Assembly: GCA_910574865.1 (NCBI GenBank)
Contig: CAJTDN010000014.1
Coordinates: forward strand, 61,630-125,629
DNA: 64,000 nucleotides
Direction: 5' to 3'
DNA from: Lachnospiraceae bacterium
Lineage (GTDB): Bacteria; Bacillota; Clostridia; Lachnospirales; Lachnospiraceae
Shown: positions 28,531 through 38,013 of the stretch, piece after piece
Layout: the number at the start of each line of letters is the position of its first letter
How positions within the stretch are numbered: the stretch's first letter is position 1
Position numbers and translations under genes: made by a program
Notes under the pieces: model-generated
The model's database searches: none
Seen by the model: only the letters and a program-made list of their open reading frames with translations
Told to the model about the DNA's origin: nothing

Positions 28531-29151
28531 ATGCAGGAATTGATGATTCACATTATGGATACCTACGGTTATCTGGGAGTTTGTTTCCTGATTGCCATTG
28601 AAAATATCTTCCCGCCGATTCCGTCCGAGGTGATTCTTACGTTCGGGGGATTCATGACGACTTATACGAGGATGAACGTGCCTGGCGTGGTGATATTTTC
28701 CACGTTGGGTTCGACGATTGGCGCACTGGTCTTATATTGGGTAGGCTTGTTCCTCACGCCCGAGAGATTGGCGCGTTTTTCCAATAGCAAGCTATTTAAA
28801 TGGCTTGGTTTTGACAAGGAAGAGGTGGAGCGTTCCATGCGGTGGTTCGAGCAGAAAGGCAAGAAGGCGATTCTGTTCGGGCGATGCGTGCCCATCATCC
28901 GCAGCCTGGTCTCGGTTCCGGCGGGAATGGCACAAGTGCCAATGCCGATTTTTTTGTTCTACACGGTAATCGGGAGCACGGTGTGGAACATCCTGCTGGT
29001 GTCGCTGGGGGCCTTGCTGGGTGCGTCATGGGACACCGTGCTCGTCTATCTGGAGCAATACGCGGCGGTCATACGCGTCCTGTTGGTTGGCGGGGCGGTA
29101 GTCTGGATTGTACATAACATTATGACGAAATTGTCTAATAAAACATCTTGA
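28531..29151 (+). CDS. DedA family membrane protein
   Basis: A 206-residue polytopic membrane protein of the DedA/SNARE-associated family. Members are thought to be half-transporters or lipid scramblases that recycle undecaprenyl phosphate or aid membrane homeostasis. Typical segments are IENIFPPIPSEVILTFGGF, the STIGALVLYWVG helix, KKAILFGRCVPIIRSLVSVPAGMAQVPM (with the conserved Arg residues) and GSTVWNILLVSLGALLG. The start is the ATG at 28531. The start region is unusual because a terminator-like hairpin covers it (see 28488). It is followed directly by a family A repeat. Confidence 0.9.
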   Translation: MQELMIHIMDTYGYLGVCFLIAIENIFPPIPSEVILTFGGFMTTYTRMNVPGVVIFSTLGSTIGALVLYWVGLFLTPERLARFSNSKLFKWLGFDKEEVERSMRWFEQKGKKAILFGRCVPIIRSLVSVPAGMAQVPMPIFLFYTVIGSTVWNILLVSLGALLGASWDTVLVYLEQYAAVIRVLLVGGAVVWIVHNIMTKLSNKTS

Positions 29152-29178
29152 AGATATGCGTGAAATCCCATATAATGA

Positions 29179-29343
29179 TGATACCAGGGTTTAAAGGCCA
29201 TGGACGACATGCTGGCATGTCGATACATGACCTTGGAACCCGCAAAACACCGAAAAGTAGCCATTTTCCGCAGGAAAATGAGCGGATTTGAGGTGTTTTA
29301 CGGATTGCGGGAGCACAAAGTGCGTGGCAATCCGAGGGTATCA
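29179..29343. repeat. Family A cloverleaf repeat, full copy 2
   Basis: It has the same TGATACC (29179-29185) and GGTATCA (29337-29343) ends as the copy at 5312 and the same three arms. Arm 1 has GACATGC pairing with GCATGTC. Arm 2 has AAAACAC with GTGTTTT around CATTTTCC/GGAAAATG. Arm 3 has GGATTGC with GCAATCC around GCAC-AAA-GTGC. Differences from copy 1 mostly keep or improve pairing. It lies between dedA and the dehydrogenase-like operon. Confidence 0.85.
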
Positions 29344-29345
29344 TG

Positions 29346-29408
29346 TGGTTTAAAGGCCATGGATGACATGCCTGCATGTCGATACATGACCTTGGAACCC
29401 GCAAAACA
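29346..29408. repeat. Family A repeat, arm 1 only (partial copy 3)
   Basis: Immediately after full copy 2, the arm 1 sequence recurs (AAGGCCATGGATGACATGC...GCATGTC...ATGACCTTGGAACCC) and ends in GCAAAACA. Arms 2 and 3 and the right end are absent, so this looks like a deletion product or a tandem partial copy. It forms the 5' leader of the gene at 29428. Confidence 0.75.
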
Positions 29409-29427
29409 AGTGAAAAGAGGGATTGGT

Positions 29428-30867
29428 ATGTACGATGTCATTATTATCGGGGCGGGTGTGAGCGGCAGCGCCATCGCCCGGGAACTGTCACGTTTCAGGG
29501 GCAGGTTTTGCGTATTGGAGAAGGAGGAGGACGTCTGCTGCGGGACTTCCAAGGCCAACAGCGGCATCGTCCATGCGGGGTATGACGCGATGCCGGGCAG
29601 CCTGATGGCGAAGCTAAACGTCCAGGGCAACCGGCGGATGAAGGCGTTGTCCGGGGAACTGGACTTTCCGTTCCGGCAATGCGGGTCGTTCGTGGTTTGT
29701 ACGGAAGCGGACGCGATGCCGAAATTGCGCGAGTTGCACGAACGGGGCGTGAAAAATGGCGTGGAAGGGTTACGGATTCTGCCGAGGGAAGAGGCCTTGG
29801 CGATGGAACCCAATTTGTCGGACGACGTGGTGGCGGTGCTTTTCGCGCCGACGGCGGGCATCGTCTGCCCGTTCGGATTGAACATCGCCCTCGCGGAAAA
29901 CGCCTGCACGAATGGCGTGGAATTTTATTTTGACACGCGGGTGCAGGAAATCAGGAAACAAGAGGAGGGATTTTCCATAAAGACTTCCAAAGGAGATTAT
30001 GAGACCCGCTACGTGGTAAACGCGGCGGGTGTTTACGCGGACATGTTCCACAACATGGTCAGTGAGGAAAAGATTTGCATCACCCCGCGCAAGGGTGAAT
30101 ATTTTTTACTGGACAAAAGCGCGGGCGGACATGTCACGCGCACGATATTTTCCCTTCCGGGCAAGTATGGAAAGGGAATCCTCGTCACGCCGACGACCCA
30201 TGGAAATCTGTTGGTGGGGCCGACGGCGACGGACATTTCGGACAAGGAAGGGACGGACACGACGGCGGACGGCATGGCGGCCATTCGCGAAAAGGCGGGG
30301 GTCAGCGTGAAAAACCTGCCGCTTCGAAGCGTGATTACCAGCTTTTCCGGGTTGCGCGCCCACGAGGACGGGCATGAATTCATCATCAAGGAAGTGGGGG
30401 ACGCGCCCGGGTTTATCGACTGTGCGGGCATCGAGTCGCCGGGACTGACGAGCGCGCCGGCCATCGGCGTGATGGTGGCGGACATGCTCAAGGGCAAGTT
30501 GGACTTGCAGGAAAATCCCGGTTTTGTGCCAAGGCGGACGGGGATATTAAATCCCGCGCTTTTGACGGCGGAGGGGCGAAACCGCCTGATCGCGGACAAG
30601 CCAGCTTATGGCAATATCATTTGCCGCTGTGAAATGATTTCCGAGGGGGAGATTTTGGACGCGGTTCATAGGCCGCTTGGCGCGAAGTCGTTAGACGGCG
30701 TGAAGCGCAGGACGCGCGCGGGCATGGGCAGGTGCCAGTCGGGATTCTGCTCGCCGCGGACGATGGAAATTTTGCATCGGGAACTTGGAATTGGGATGGA
30801 AGAGTTGACAAAGAGCGGCGGTGGTTCTAAAATGATTACCGGGGGCAGGAAGGAGGCGGCACTATGA
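29428..30867 (+). CDS. NAD(P)/FAD-dependent oxidoreductase with BFD-like 2Fe-2S domain (GlpA-like)
   Basis: A 479-residue flavoprotein resembling clostridial anaerobic glycerol-3-phosphate dehydrogenase subunit A and L-2-hydroxyglutarate dehydrogenase LhgO. The start is the ATG behind AGAGGG. The N-terminal FAD fold reads [18 protein letters not shown], and the glycine-rich segment [16 protein letters not shown] is typical of the DAO superfamily. The C-terminal BFD-like domain carries four Cys (CRC then C-x4-C in [10 protein letters not shown]) for a 2Fe-2S cluster. The next gene overlaps it (ATGA) and a DUF1667 gene follows, a trio seen in clostridial glp operons. The likely role is oxidation of glycerol 3-phosphate made by GlpK. 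Confidence 0.88.
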   Translation: MYDVIIIGAGVSGSAIARELSRFRGRFCVLEKEEDVCCGTSKANSGIVHAGYDAMPGSLMAKLNVQGNRRMKALSGELDFPFRQCGSFVVCTEADAMPKLRELHERGVKNGVEGLRILPREEALAMEPNLSDDVVAVLFAPTAGIVCPFGLNIALAENACTNGVEFYFDTRVQEIRKQEEGFSIKTSKGDYETRYVVNAAGVYADMFHNMVSEEKICITPRKGEYFLLDKSAGGHVTRTIFSLPGKYGKGILVTPTTHGNLLVGPTATDISDKEGTDTTADGMAAIREKAGVSVKNLPLRSVITSFSGLRAHEDGHEFIIKEVGDAPGFIDCAGIESPGLTSAPAIGVMVADMLKGKLDLQENPGFVPRRTGILNPALLTAEGRNRLIADKPAYGNIICRCEMISEGEILDAVHRPLGAKSLDGVKRRTRAGMGRCQSGFCSPRTMEILHRELGIGMEELTKSGGGSKMITGGRKEAAL

Positions 30868-32324
30868 AGCGGTATGATATCGTGATTATCGGCGCGGGTC
30901 CGGCGGGGCTTGCGGCCGCGGTGGCGGCCTTCGACGATGGGGCTCGAAGCATTTTGGTTTTGGAGCGTGACCGCGAGGCGGGGGGCATTTTGAACCAGTG
31001 CATCCACAACGGGTTCGGCCTGCACACGTTCAAGGAGGAACTGACGGGGCCGGAGTATGCGGACCGTTTCGTCCGGCAGGCGGGGGAGCGGGGCATAGAA
31101 TGCCGCCTGAACACGATGGTGATGGACATTGGCGCGGAGCCGGGCGCGGCACCGGACGCCCACCCGATGAAATATGTGACGGCCATGAGCCGTGAGGACG
31201 GGCTGTACCAGGTTGCCGCGCGCGCGGTCATCCTGGCGATGGGCTGCAGGGAACGCCCGCGCGGGGCGCTCAACATCCCCGGATACCGCCCGGCCGGCAT
31301 TTATTCGGCGGGGACGGCGCAGCGGCTGGTCAACATGGAAGGATATTTGCCGGGAAAGAAGGTCGTGATTCTCGGTTCCGGCGACATCGGGCTCATCATG
31401 GCGCGGCGCATGACGTTGGAGGGCGCGAAGGTGCAGGTGGTGGCGGAACTGATGCCGTATTCCGGCGGCTTGAAGCGAAACATCGTCCAGTGTCTTGATG
31501 ATTATGGGATTCCGTTGAAGCTAAGCCACACGGTCGTGGACATTCAGGGGAAGGAGCGCGTGGAGGGCGTGACCATTGCCAGGGTGGACGAGAATCGGCG
31601 GCCGGTTGCCGGGACGGAGGAGACGTATGAGTGTGACACGCTGCTCCTGTCCGTGGGACTTATCCCGGAGAACGAGCTTTCCGCCGGGTTGGGCGTGGAA
31701 TTAAGTCCTGTCACGTCCGGCCCGGTCGTCAATGAGAGCCTGGAGACGAACGTGGAGGGTGTTTTCGCTTGCGGGAACGTCCTGCACGTGCATGACCTGG
31801 TGGACTTCGTATCGGAAGAGGCGGCGCTGGCGGGGAAAAATGCCGTCGCCTACGTCAGGCGGCTGGAAGCGGCGGAAGGCGGCGCGGGTCAGGCGGCACG
31901 GGACGAAGCGGAAGGTGGCGCGGGTCAGGCGGCACGGGACGAAGCGGAAGGCGGCGCGGGTCAGGCGGCACGGGACGAAGCGGAAGGTGGCTCGGATTCG
32001 GTGGAAGATGCCGTAAAATCGGCGGATAACGAGTCGGCCGTGGTGGAAATCAGCCCGCGGTCCGGCGTCCGTTATACCGTGCCATCGCACATTCGCATGT
32101 CGCACATGCAGGAGGAACAAGTGGTTCGTTTCCGCGTCGGCGACGTGTATAAAAATTGCTTTATCCGTGCATATTTGAATGGCAGGCAAATCGTGTCAAG
32201 GAAGCGTCCGGTCATGGCGCCCGGCGAGATGGAGCAGTTAAAGTTAAAGAAGGGGCAGTTGCTGGAATACATGGAGCCGGGGACGGACTCGTATTGTCTG
32301 GAAATCAAGGTGGAGGAAAAATAA
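30864..32324 (+). CDS. FAD/NAD(P)-dependent pyridine nucleotide oxidoreductase (GlpB-like partner)
   Basis: A 486-residue flavoprotein with the N-terminal FAD fold ([18 protein letters not shown]), the motif [13 protein letters not shown], the second dinucleotide fold ([19 protein letters not shown]) and the [18 protein letters not shown] end segment. These are typical of the reductase that partners GlpA-like subunits and passes electrons to NAD or another carrier. Between about residues 335 and 375, three perfect-length 12-residue units ([12 protein letters not shown]) expand a loop before the last domain. The last part may be a small beta domain. It overlaps the preceding gene by four bases and the following one by one. 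Confidence 0.88.
   Translation: MKRYDIVIIGAGPAGLAAAVAAFDDGARSILVLERDREAGGILNQCIHNGFGLHTFKEELTGPEYADRFVRQAGERGIECRLNTMVMDIGAEPGAAPDAHPMKYVTAMSREDGLYQVAARAVILAMGCRERPRGALNIPGYRPAGIYSAGTAQRLVNMEGYLPGKKVVILGSGDIGLIMARRMTLEGAKVQVVAELMPYSGGLKRNIVQCLDDYGIPLKLSHTVVDIQGKERVEGVTIARVDENRRPVAGTEETYECDTLLLSVGLIPENELSAGLGVELSPVTSGPVVNESLETNVEGVFACGNVLHVHDLVDFVSEEAALAGKNAVAYVRRLEAAEGGAGQAARDEAEGGAGQAARDEAEGGAGQAARDEAEGGSDSVEDAVKSADNESAVVEISPRSGVRYTVPSHIRMSHMQEEQVVRFRVGDVYKNCFIRAYLNGRQIVSRKRPVMAPGEMEQLKLKKGQLLEYMEPGTDSYCLEIKVEEK
31872..31991 (+). repeat. In-frame 36-base tandem repeat (3.3 units)
   Basis: Three units of 36 bases (31872-31907, 31908-31943, 31944-31979), each starting GCGGAAGG(C/T)GGC, plus a partial fourth unit. 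Units differ only at one C/T position. Encodes Ala/Gly/Glu-rich filler within the reductase gene; length polymorphism between strains is expected. Confidence 0.9.
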
Positions 32325-32692
32325 TGAACAAAAGACAATTGATTTGCATCGGTTGCCCGTTGGGCTGCCAGATGGAGGCGGAACAAAACGAGGGTGGAGA
32401 AGTCGTGTCCGTAAAGGGAAATACCTGCCCGCGCGGGGACGCCTACGCGCGCAAGGAATTGACTTGTCCCACCCGCATCGTGACCTCGACCGTCCGCGTG
32501 GAGGGCGGCGCGCGGCACATGGTGCCGGTCAAGACGAAGGAGGACGTTCCCAAGGAAAAGATTTTTGACTGCATGGAGGAAATCCGAAGACTGGCCGTGA
32601 CGGCTCCCGTCGCCGTCGGGGACGTGTTATTGGCGGACGTCGCGGGAACCGGCGTGGCTCTGGTGGCGACGGGAAACGTTGCCGCCGGGTGA
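32324..32692 (+). CDS. DUF1667 domain protein
   Basis: A 122-residue protein of the DUF1667 family. It has the Cys motif CIGCPLGCQM (C-x2-C-x3-C) near the start and a further Cys in GNTCPRGDAYARKE, together suited to bind one iron-sulfur cluster. DUF1667 genes are almost always next to the GlpA-like and GlpB-like flavoproteins, as here, and the product is probably the electron-transfer subunit of that complex. The ATG overlaps the stop of the previous gene (TAATG), with GGAGG just upstream. The C-terminus is hydrophobic and Val/Ala-rich, typical of the family. Confidence 0.9.
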   Translation: MNKRQLICIGCPLGCQMEAEQNEGGEVVSVKGNTCPRGDAYARKELTCPTRIVTSTVRVEGGARHMVPVKTKEDVPKEKIFDCMEEIRRLAVTAPVAVGDVLLADVAGTGVALVATGNVAAG

Positions 32693-32767
32693 GCCGCATC
32701 TCCGTATGGGAACAAAAATCCGGCCATTACATTAGTTACCTAATTAAAGAAAGGAAATGAAAATCAA

Positions 32768-35698
32768 ATGAACATGGAAAAGTTACAGGCGTACGAGTTG
32801 CTTCAAAGCGGGGACTTGACGGACATCAAGTCAAAAGGGACGTTGTTAAGGCACAAGAAGAGCGGTGCCCGCATCTTGTTGGTTGAAAATGATGATGAAA
32901 ACAAGGTGTTCACGATTGGGTTTCGCACCACGCCGCACGACAGCACCGGCATTGCCCACATCATGGAGCACTCGGTGTTGTGCGGCTCGAAGAATTTCCC
33001 GATAAAGGATCCGTTCGTGGAACTGGTCAAGGGTTCCTTAAACACGTTTTTAAACGCGATGACTTATCCGGACAAGACGGTTTATCCGATCGCGAGCTGT
33101 AACGACAAGGATTTTCAGAACCTGATGCACATTTACATGGACGCGGTGTTTTACCCGAACATTTACCGGCATGAGGAGATTTTCCGCCAGGAGGGCTGGA
33201 GCTATAACTTGGAGTCGGCGGAGGACGGGCTTTCCTATAACGGGGTCGTGTACAACGAGATGAAGGGAGAGTTTTCTTCGCCGGAGAGCGTGATGGAACG
33301 CCTGAACATCCACTCGCTGTTCCCGGACACGACGTATTCCTACGAGTCGGGCGGGGATCCGGACGTGATTCCCGAGCTGACGTACGAGAAATTCCTGGAT
33401 TTCCATAGGACATATTACCATCCGTCCAACAGTTACATTTATCTGTACGGCGACATGGACATGGAGGAGAAGCTTCTCTGGCTTGACAAGGAATATTTGT
33501 GCAAATTCACGAATATTTCGGTGGATTCTGAAATCGGTTATCAGGAGCCGTTTGACGCGGTGAAGGAAATCGAGGAGACGTACTCCATTTCCAGCGGGGA
33601 TTCGGAGGAGGAAAACACGTTCCTTTCTTATAACAAGGTAATTGGAACCAGCCTGGACGAGAAGTTGTACCTGGCGTTCCAAATCCTGGATTATGCGTTG
33701 TTGTCCGCGCCGGGCGCGCCGCTGAAGAAGGCCTTGGTGGATGCGGGGATTGGCAAGGACATCATGGGTTCCTATGACAATGGGATTTTCCAGCCGATGT
33801 TTTCCGTCATTGCCAAGAACGCGGATGCCAGGCAGAAGGAGCAATTCGTGGAAACGATAGAAGGGACGCTTAAGAAAATTGTTTCCGATGGCATCGACAA
33901 GAAAGCGCTGCTGGCGGGAATCAATTACCACGAGTTCCGTTTCCGTGAGGCGGACTTTGGCAATTACCCGAAGGGATTGATGTATGGCCTGCAGATGTTT
34001 GACAGCTGGCTGTACGACGAAACGAAACCGTTCATCCACATACAGGCGCTTGGCACGTTCGAGTTTTTGAAAGAGCAGGTGGACAAAGGCTATTTTGAGC
34101 GGTTAATCCAAACCTGGCTTTTGGACAACACGCACGGTTCCATCATCGTGTTGAAGCCGGAGCGGGGCATGACGGCCCGCCTGGACAAGGAATTGGACGA
34201 AAAGCTGCAGGCGTACAAAGCATCCTTGAGCGACGCGGAAATTGAAAAACTGGTCGTGGACACGAAGAACCTGGTCGCTTACCAGGAGTCTGAGGACGCG
34301 AAGGAGGACGTCGAGCGGATACCGGTATTGGAGCGGAAGGACATTTCCCCGGAAATCGCCCCGATTTATAATGATCCGGGCCAGGTGGACGGTATTCCGT
34401 TCGTGCACCACGCGGTGGAGACGAACGGAATCGGTTATGTCGCGTTGATGTTCGACTTGGCCGAGGTGCCGGAGGAAAAGCTTCCCTATGTAGGGATTTT
34501 GCAGTCCGTTTTGGGAATCATTGACACGACGCATTATGAATATGGCGAGTTGTTCAACGAAATCAACGTGCACACGGGCGGTATCGGCACGGCCCTGGAA
34601 GTGTACCCGGACGTGACGAAGGCGAAGGAAAAAGAGTTCGGGGCCATGCTTGAAATCAAGGGCAAGGCCTTGTACCCGAAGATGGGCGTGTTGTTTTCCA
34701 TGATGCAGGAAATCCTGATGGAGTCGAAGCTGGACGATGAGAAGCGTCTGAAGGAAATCCTTTCGATGCTTAAGTCGAGACTGCAGATGGTTTTCCAGTC
34801 GTCCGGCCATACGACGGCGGTATTGCGTGCGTCCTCTTATGTCTCCCCAATATCAAAATTCAAGGATGACACGGACGGCGTCGGGTTTTACCAGGTCGTG
34901 AAAGAGGTCGAGGAGCATTTCGAGGAAAACAAGGCGGAGCTGGTCCGCAACCTGAAGGAACTCGCGGTACTCATTTTCCGTGCCGACAACATGATGGTGA
35001 GTTATACTTCCGCGGCGGAAGGGCTCGCGGCGGCACAGGACGGGTTGCGGAAAATCAAGGGACACCTGCATGGAAAACCGGGGACGGCCGGGGAGTCGCG
35101 CTGCATCATGCATTGTGAGAAGCGCAACGAGGGATTCAAGGCGGCTTCCAAGGTGCAGTACGTGGCGAAAGCGGGGAATTTCATCGACCAGGGAGAGGAA
35201 TATGACGGTGCGCTGCAGATCCTGAAAGTGATTTTGAGCTATGATTACCTATGGCAGAATATCCGCGTCAAGGGCGGCGCGTATGGCTGCATGAGCGGGT
35301 TCAACCGCATCGGGGAAGGGTTCTTCGTCTCCTACCGTGACCCGAACCTGGAGCGGACGCTCGACGTGTATGACGGGGTCGTGGATTATTTGAAAGAATT
35401 CACGGTGGACGAGCGCGAAATGACGAAGTACGTCATCGGAACCATCAGCAACATCGACCGCCCGATGACCCCGGCGGCAAAGGGCGACCGTTCGATGAAT
35501 TTGTTCATGAACCATGTTTCCGCGGAAATGATTCAAAAGGAGCGCGCGCAGATTTTGAATGCCGGCCAGGAGGACATCCGCAGGCTCGCGGACGTGGTGG
35601 CGGCGGTACTTCGCGCCGGCCAGTTGTGCGTTATCGGCGGCGAGGAAAAAATCGAGGAACAAAGGGAACTGTTTCAAGAGGTAAGAAACCTCTTTTGA
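32768..35698 (+). CDS. M16C-family insulinase-like metalloprotease (PreP-type)
   Basis: A 976-residue zinc peptidase of the pitrilysin/presequence protease type. The inverted zinc motif HIMEH (H64, E67, H68) lies in GIAHIMEHSVLCGSKNF, with the downstream Glu expected near residue 150 (VVYNEMKGEFSS). Two pseudo-symmetric halves are present, the second containing GGIGTALEV and the Arg/Tyr pair near the end (NIRVKGGAYGCMSGF). Length is typical. No signal peptide, so it probably degrades small peptides in the cytoplasm. It stands alone after the dehydrogenase-like operon, with a good AAAGGAAATG leader. Confidence 0.94.
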   Translation: MNMEKLQAYELLQSGDLTDIKSKGTLLRHKKSGARILLVENDDENKVFTIGFRTTPHDSTGIAHIMEHSVLCGSKNFPIKDPFVELVKGSLNTFLNAMTYPDKTVYPIASCNDKDFQNLMHIYMDAVFYPNIYRHEEIFRQEGWSYNLESAEDGLSYNGVVYNEMKGEFSSPESVMERLNIHSLFPDTTYSYESGGDPDVIPELTYEKFLDFHRTYYHPSNSYIYLYGDMDMEEKLLWLDKEYLCKFTNISVDSEIGYQEPFDAVKEIEETYSISSGDSEEENTFLSYNKVIGTSLDEKLYLAFQILDYALLSAPGAPLKKALVDAGIGKDIMGSYDNGIFQPMFSVIAKNADARQKEQFVETIEGTLKKIVSDGIDKKALLAGINYHEFRFREADFGNYPKGLMYGLQMFDSWLYDETKPFIHIQALGTFEFLKEQVDKGYFERLIQTWLLDNTHGSIIVLKPERGMTARLDKELDEKLQAYKASLSDAEIEKLVVDTKNLVAYQESEDAKEDVERIPVLERKDISPEIAPIYNDPGQVDGIPFVHHAVETNGIGYVALMFDLAEVPEEKLPYVGILQSVLGIIDTTHYEYGELFNEINVHTGGIGTALEVYPDVTKAKEKEFGAMLEIKGKALYPKMGVLFSMMQEILMESKLDDEKRLKEILSMLKSRLQMVFQSSGHTTAVLRASSYVSPISKFKDDTDGVGFYQVVKEVEEHFEENKAELVRNLKELAVLIFRADNMMVSYTSAAEGLAAAQDGLRKIKGHLHGKPGTAGESRCIMHCEKRNEGFKAASKVQYVAKAGNFIDQGEEYDGALQILKVILSYDYLWQNIRVKGGAYGCMSGFNRIGEGFFVSYRDPNLERTLDVYDGVVDYLKEFTVDEREMTKYVIGTISNIDRPMTPAAKGDRSMNLFMNHVSAEMIQKERAQILNAGQEDIRRLADVVAAVLRAGQLCVIGGEEKIEEQRELFQEVRNLF

Positions 35699-35750
35699 GA
35701 GGCACGCAGGTAAAAAGCCTTGAGGGCTTGTGGCGCGAAACGAAGTGATG

Positions 35751-35769
35751 ATCCGGCCTCGGGCCGGAT
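35751..35769 (+). other. Hairpin in the era leader
   Basis: ATCCGGCC (35751-35758) pairs with GGCCGGAT (35762-35769) across a three-base loop, 24 bases before era. No T tract. A weaker AAGCC/GGCTT hairpin precedes it at about 35715. Confidence 0.4.
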
Positions 35770-35792
35770 TGTCACGAAATGGGAGAAATTTT

Positions 35793-36692
35793 ATGGGAAA
35801 TAAGTACAAATCCGGCTTCGTGACGTTAATCGGGAGGCCGAACGTGGGAAAATCCACGTTGATGAATTATCTTGTCGGACAGAAAATCGCCATCACGTCC
35901 AATAAGCCGCAGACGACGCGAAACCGTATCCGCACGGTCTTGACGACCGGGGAAGGGCAGGTCGTGTTCGTGGACACGCCGGGTATCCACAAGGCGAAGA
36001 ACAAGTTGGGCGCCTACATGGTCAACATTGCCGAACGCTCGCTTGACGAGGTTGACGTGGTGCTGTGGCTGGTCGAACCGTCAACCTTCATCGGGGCGGG
36101 TGAGCGGCATATCATTGACCAACTGGGGCGCGTGAAGACTCCTGTCATTTTGGTCATCAACAAGACGGACATGGTAAAGAAGGAGGACGTGTTTTTAAGC
36201 ATTGACGCGTACCGTAAGGCGTATGACTTTGCCGCCATCGTCCCGGTTTCGGCGCGCAGCGGGGAAAACACGGACGAACTGGTGAAGGTCATCCTGCAAT
36301 ATTTGCCGTATGGGCCGCAGTTCTATGACGAGGATACGATAACGGACCAGCCGGAGCGGCAAATTGTGGCCGAACTGGTTCGGGAGAAGGCATTGCACTG
36401 CCTGCAGGACGAAATTCCGCATGGCATCGCGGTGGCCATCGACCGCATGAAAAAGGAAAAAAAGGTGATGCAGATTGACGCCACGATTATCTGCGAGCGG
36501 GATTCCCACAAGGGCATCATTATCGGGAAGCAAGGCGTGATGCTGAAAAAAATCGGCAGCACGGCACGCTACGAAATCGAGCGGATGCTGGATTGCAAGG
36601 TGAACCTGAAGCTGTGGGTGAAAGTGCAAAAGAACTGGCGGGACAGCGATTACCTGATGAAGAATTTTGGCTATGTTTCGGAAACGGACTAG
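35793..36692 (+). CDS. era: GTPase Era
   Basis: Essential GTPase that binds the 3' end of 16S rRNA and checks 30S assembly. The start is the ATG behind GGGAGAAA. The 299-residue protein has GRPNVGKSTLMN (G1), the TTRNR switch (G2), DTPGIH (G3), NKTD (G4) and a C-terminal KH domain with GIIIGKQGVMLKKIGS. The effector helix and C-terminal length are normal. It heads the conserved era-yqzL-recO-glyS order seen in Bacillus and most clostridia. Confidence 0.97.
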   Translation: MGNKYKSGFVTLIGRPNVGKSTLMNYLVGQKIAITSNKPQTTRNRIRTVLTTGEGQVVFVDTPGIHKAKNKLGAYMVNIAERSLDEVDVVLWLVEPSTFIGAGERHIIDQLGRVKTPVILVINKTDMVKKEDVFLSIDAYRKAYDFAAIVPVSARSGENTDELVKVILQYLPYGPQFYDEDTITDQPERQIVAELVREKALHCLQDEIPHGIAVAIDRMKKEKKVMQIDATIICERDSHKGIIIGKQGVMLKKIGSTARYEIERMLDCKVNLKLWVKVQKNWRDSDYLMKNFGYVSETD

Positions 36693-36730
36693 TCCACGCC
36701 AATTCCCTTTACGTCAGATGTGGAATGACT

Positions 36731-36751
36731 CCCGCCTCTATAGGCGGTGGG
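36731..36751. other. IS605-end-like hairpin remnant
   Basis: CCCGCC-TCTATA-GGCGG-TGGG forms a short GC-rich hairpin within GGAATGACTCCCGCC, a pattern often seen at the right ends of IS200/IS605 (TnpB) elements in Bacillota. No transposase or TnpB gene is nearby. It may be a solo relic; this reading is by resemblance only. Confidence 0.3.
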
Positions 36752-36844
36752 CTACGTCGAATGATAATTTGTCAAGGCGCTTTCAGACGAATTTTATTGG
36801 TATATTTTACGTGGTATAAGCGGGCTTCAATCGGAGAGTCTAAA

Positions 36845-36894
36845 TGATATCAGGATTGCGGGGGCACGATAGTGCAAGGCAATTCGCGGTATCA
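36845..36894. repeat. Family A repeat, arm 3 only (partial copy 4)
   Basis: This compact 50-base element has TGATATC and GGTATCA ends and contains only arm 3: ATTGC pairs with GCAAT around GCAC-GATA-GTGC. Its end stem keeps pairing with one G-U wobble. It sits between era and yqzL and suggests that the family can exist in a minimal hairpin form. Confidence 0.75.
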
Positions 36895-36942
36895 AGAAAT
36901 CAAGGCTATGTGGCAGAAAACACATATGAAGAGGTGAACCGA

Positions 36943-37122
36943 ATGGAGCAGCAGTACTGGAACGAATTTTTAAAAACCGGCGGCGTGTGCGATTATCTGG
37001 GATACAAGATGGAAGTATACGGACACGCCGGCGGCGAGGAGGACAAAGGCGGTATCAGAAAGGATGAACCAAATCACAGTGACTGGAATGGTGCTGTCCA
37101 CGGCACCGATTGGAGAGTATGA
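36943..37122 (+). CDS. yqzL: YqzL-like small protein
   Basis: A 59-residue protein starting at the ATG behind GAGGTG. Its N-terminus (QYWNEFLKTGGVCDYLGYK) resembles YqzL, a small protein of unknown function encoded between era and recO in Bacillus; clostridial homologues share the W-x-x-F-x-x-T-G-x-x-x-D-Y-L pattern. The C-terminal half is charged and poorly conserved, and its coding sequence overlaps recO by 59 bases. The assignment rests on position and this short motif. Confidence 0.6.
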   Translation: MEQQYWNEFLKTGGVCDYLGYKMEVYGHAGGEEDKGGIRKDEPNHSDWNGAVHGTDWRV

Positions 37123-37804
37123 TCGGAGGGTCGTGATATTGACCAGGGAAGAGGGGAAAATCTCCGCATTTGCCAAGGGGGCGAGAAAGCCAAACAGTCC
37201 TTTGGCGGGGGCGGTGAACCCCCTTTCTTTTGGTGAATTTGTCCTCTTCGTGGGGCGTAGCTCTTACACGATACGGTCGGCCAATATCAGTAATTATTTC
37301 GCGGAGCTTCGTCAGGACATGATGGGAGCCTGCTATGGCTTCTATTTTTTAGAGTTTACCAATTATTATACAAGGGAGGCAAATGACGAGCGGGAAATGC
37401 TAAAGCTCCTTTATCAGACGATGAAGGCATTGGCGAACGAGAAGCTGCCCAATCGTCTGATACGCCGTATCTTTGAATTGCGGGCGCTTTACATCAATGG
37501 AACCGGGCCGCAGGTCGGGGGATGCGTAAGTTGCGGCAACAAAGAGAGACCGGCGGTGTTTTCCGTAAAAAAGGGCGGCCTTGTCTGCAGAGAGTGTGAT
37601 GTAGACGTGATAGATGGTGTGAAGCTCCATCCCTCCACGTTATATAGCATGCAATACATAGAAAGCAGTAAAATTGAGAAGTTATACACCTTTTTGGTGA
37701 CGGAAGAAGTGCTTGGGGAGTTGGAGCGGGTGATGGACAGGTATTGTGACGTGTACGTGGAAAAACGGTTCAAGTCATTGGAAATTCTGGAGACGCTGCT
37801 GTAA
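37064..37804 (+). CDS. recO: DNA repair protein RecO
   Basis: Loads RecA with RecF/RecR in recombinational repair. The 246-residue protein has the N-terminal OB fold (VLSTAPIGEYDRRVVILTREEGKISAFAKGARKP). A helical domain follows, with a zinc site of four cysteines (CVSC near residue 148 and CREC near 167). Length is usual. The start ATG lies within the end of the yqzL frame, with AAAGGATG upstream. Its downstream neighbour glyS has its own promoter at 37889. Confidence 0.95.
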   Translation: MNQITVTGMVLSTAPIGEYDRRVVILTREEGKISAFAKGARKPNSPLAGAVNPLSFGEFVLFVGRSSYTIRSANISNYFAELRQDMMGACYGFYFLEFTNYYTREANDEREMLKLLYQTMKALANEKLPNRLIRRIFELRALYINGTGPQVGGCVSCGNKERPAVFSVKKGGLVCRECDVDVIDGVKLHPSTLYSMQYIESSKIEKLYTFLVTEEVLGELERVMDRYCDVYVEKRFKSLEILETLL

Positions 37805-37888
37805 TGCGGGAGTATTTTGCTGCCATGTAAAAGTGCTTTGCTAAAAGAGCGTAAAAATAAATGCACGTAAATCTGGTCAATGTTGGCC

Positions 37889-37917
37889 TTTACAAACGGG
37901 AGGGAAACAACTATAAT
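37889..37917 (+). promoter_or_regulatory. glyS promoter
   Basis: TTTACA (37889-37894), 17 bases, TATAAT (37912-37917). The roughly 90-base leader contains a CGGCC-TGC-GGCCG hairpin just before the coding region but no T-box sequence, so glycine-tRNA-dependent regulation is not indicated. Confidence 0.8.
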
Positions 37918-38013
37918 AGGTAACGATTGAAAAATGAAAAAGTAGGGAGCTACCATGTACGGCCTGCGGCCGTGGATGGGAACAACAGCAAAAGAATGTG
38001 AGGAATTTGTGTT

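Noticed and set aside
37805..38013. T-box upstream of glyS
   Set aside because: No AGGGTGGNACCGCG-like antiterminator sequence or terminator is present; only a short CGGCC hairpin.
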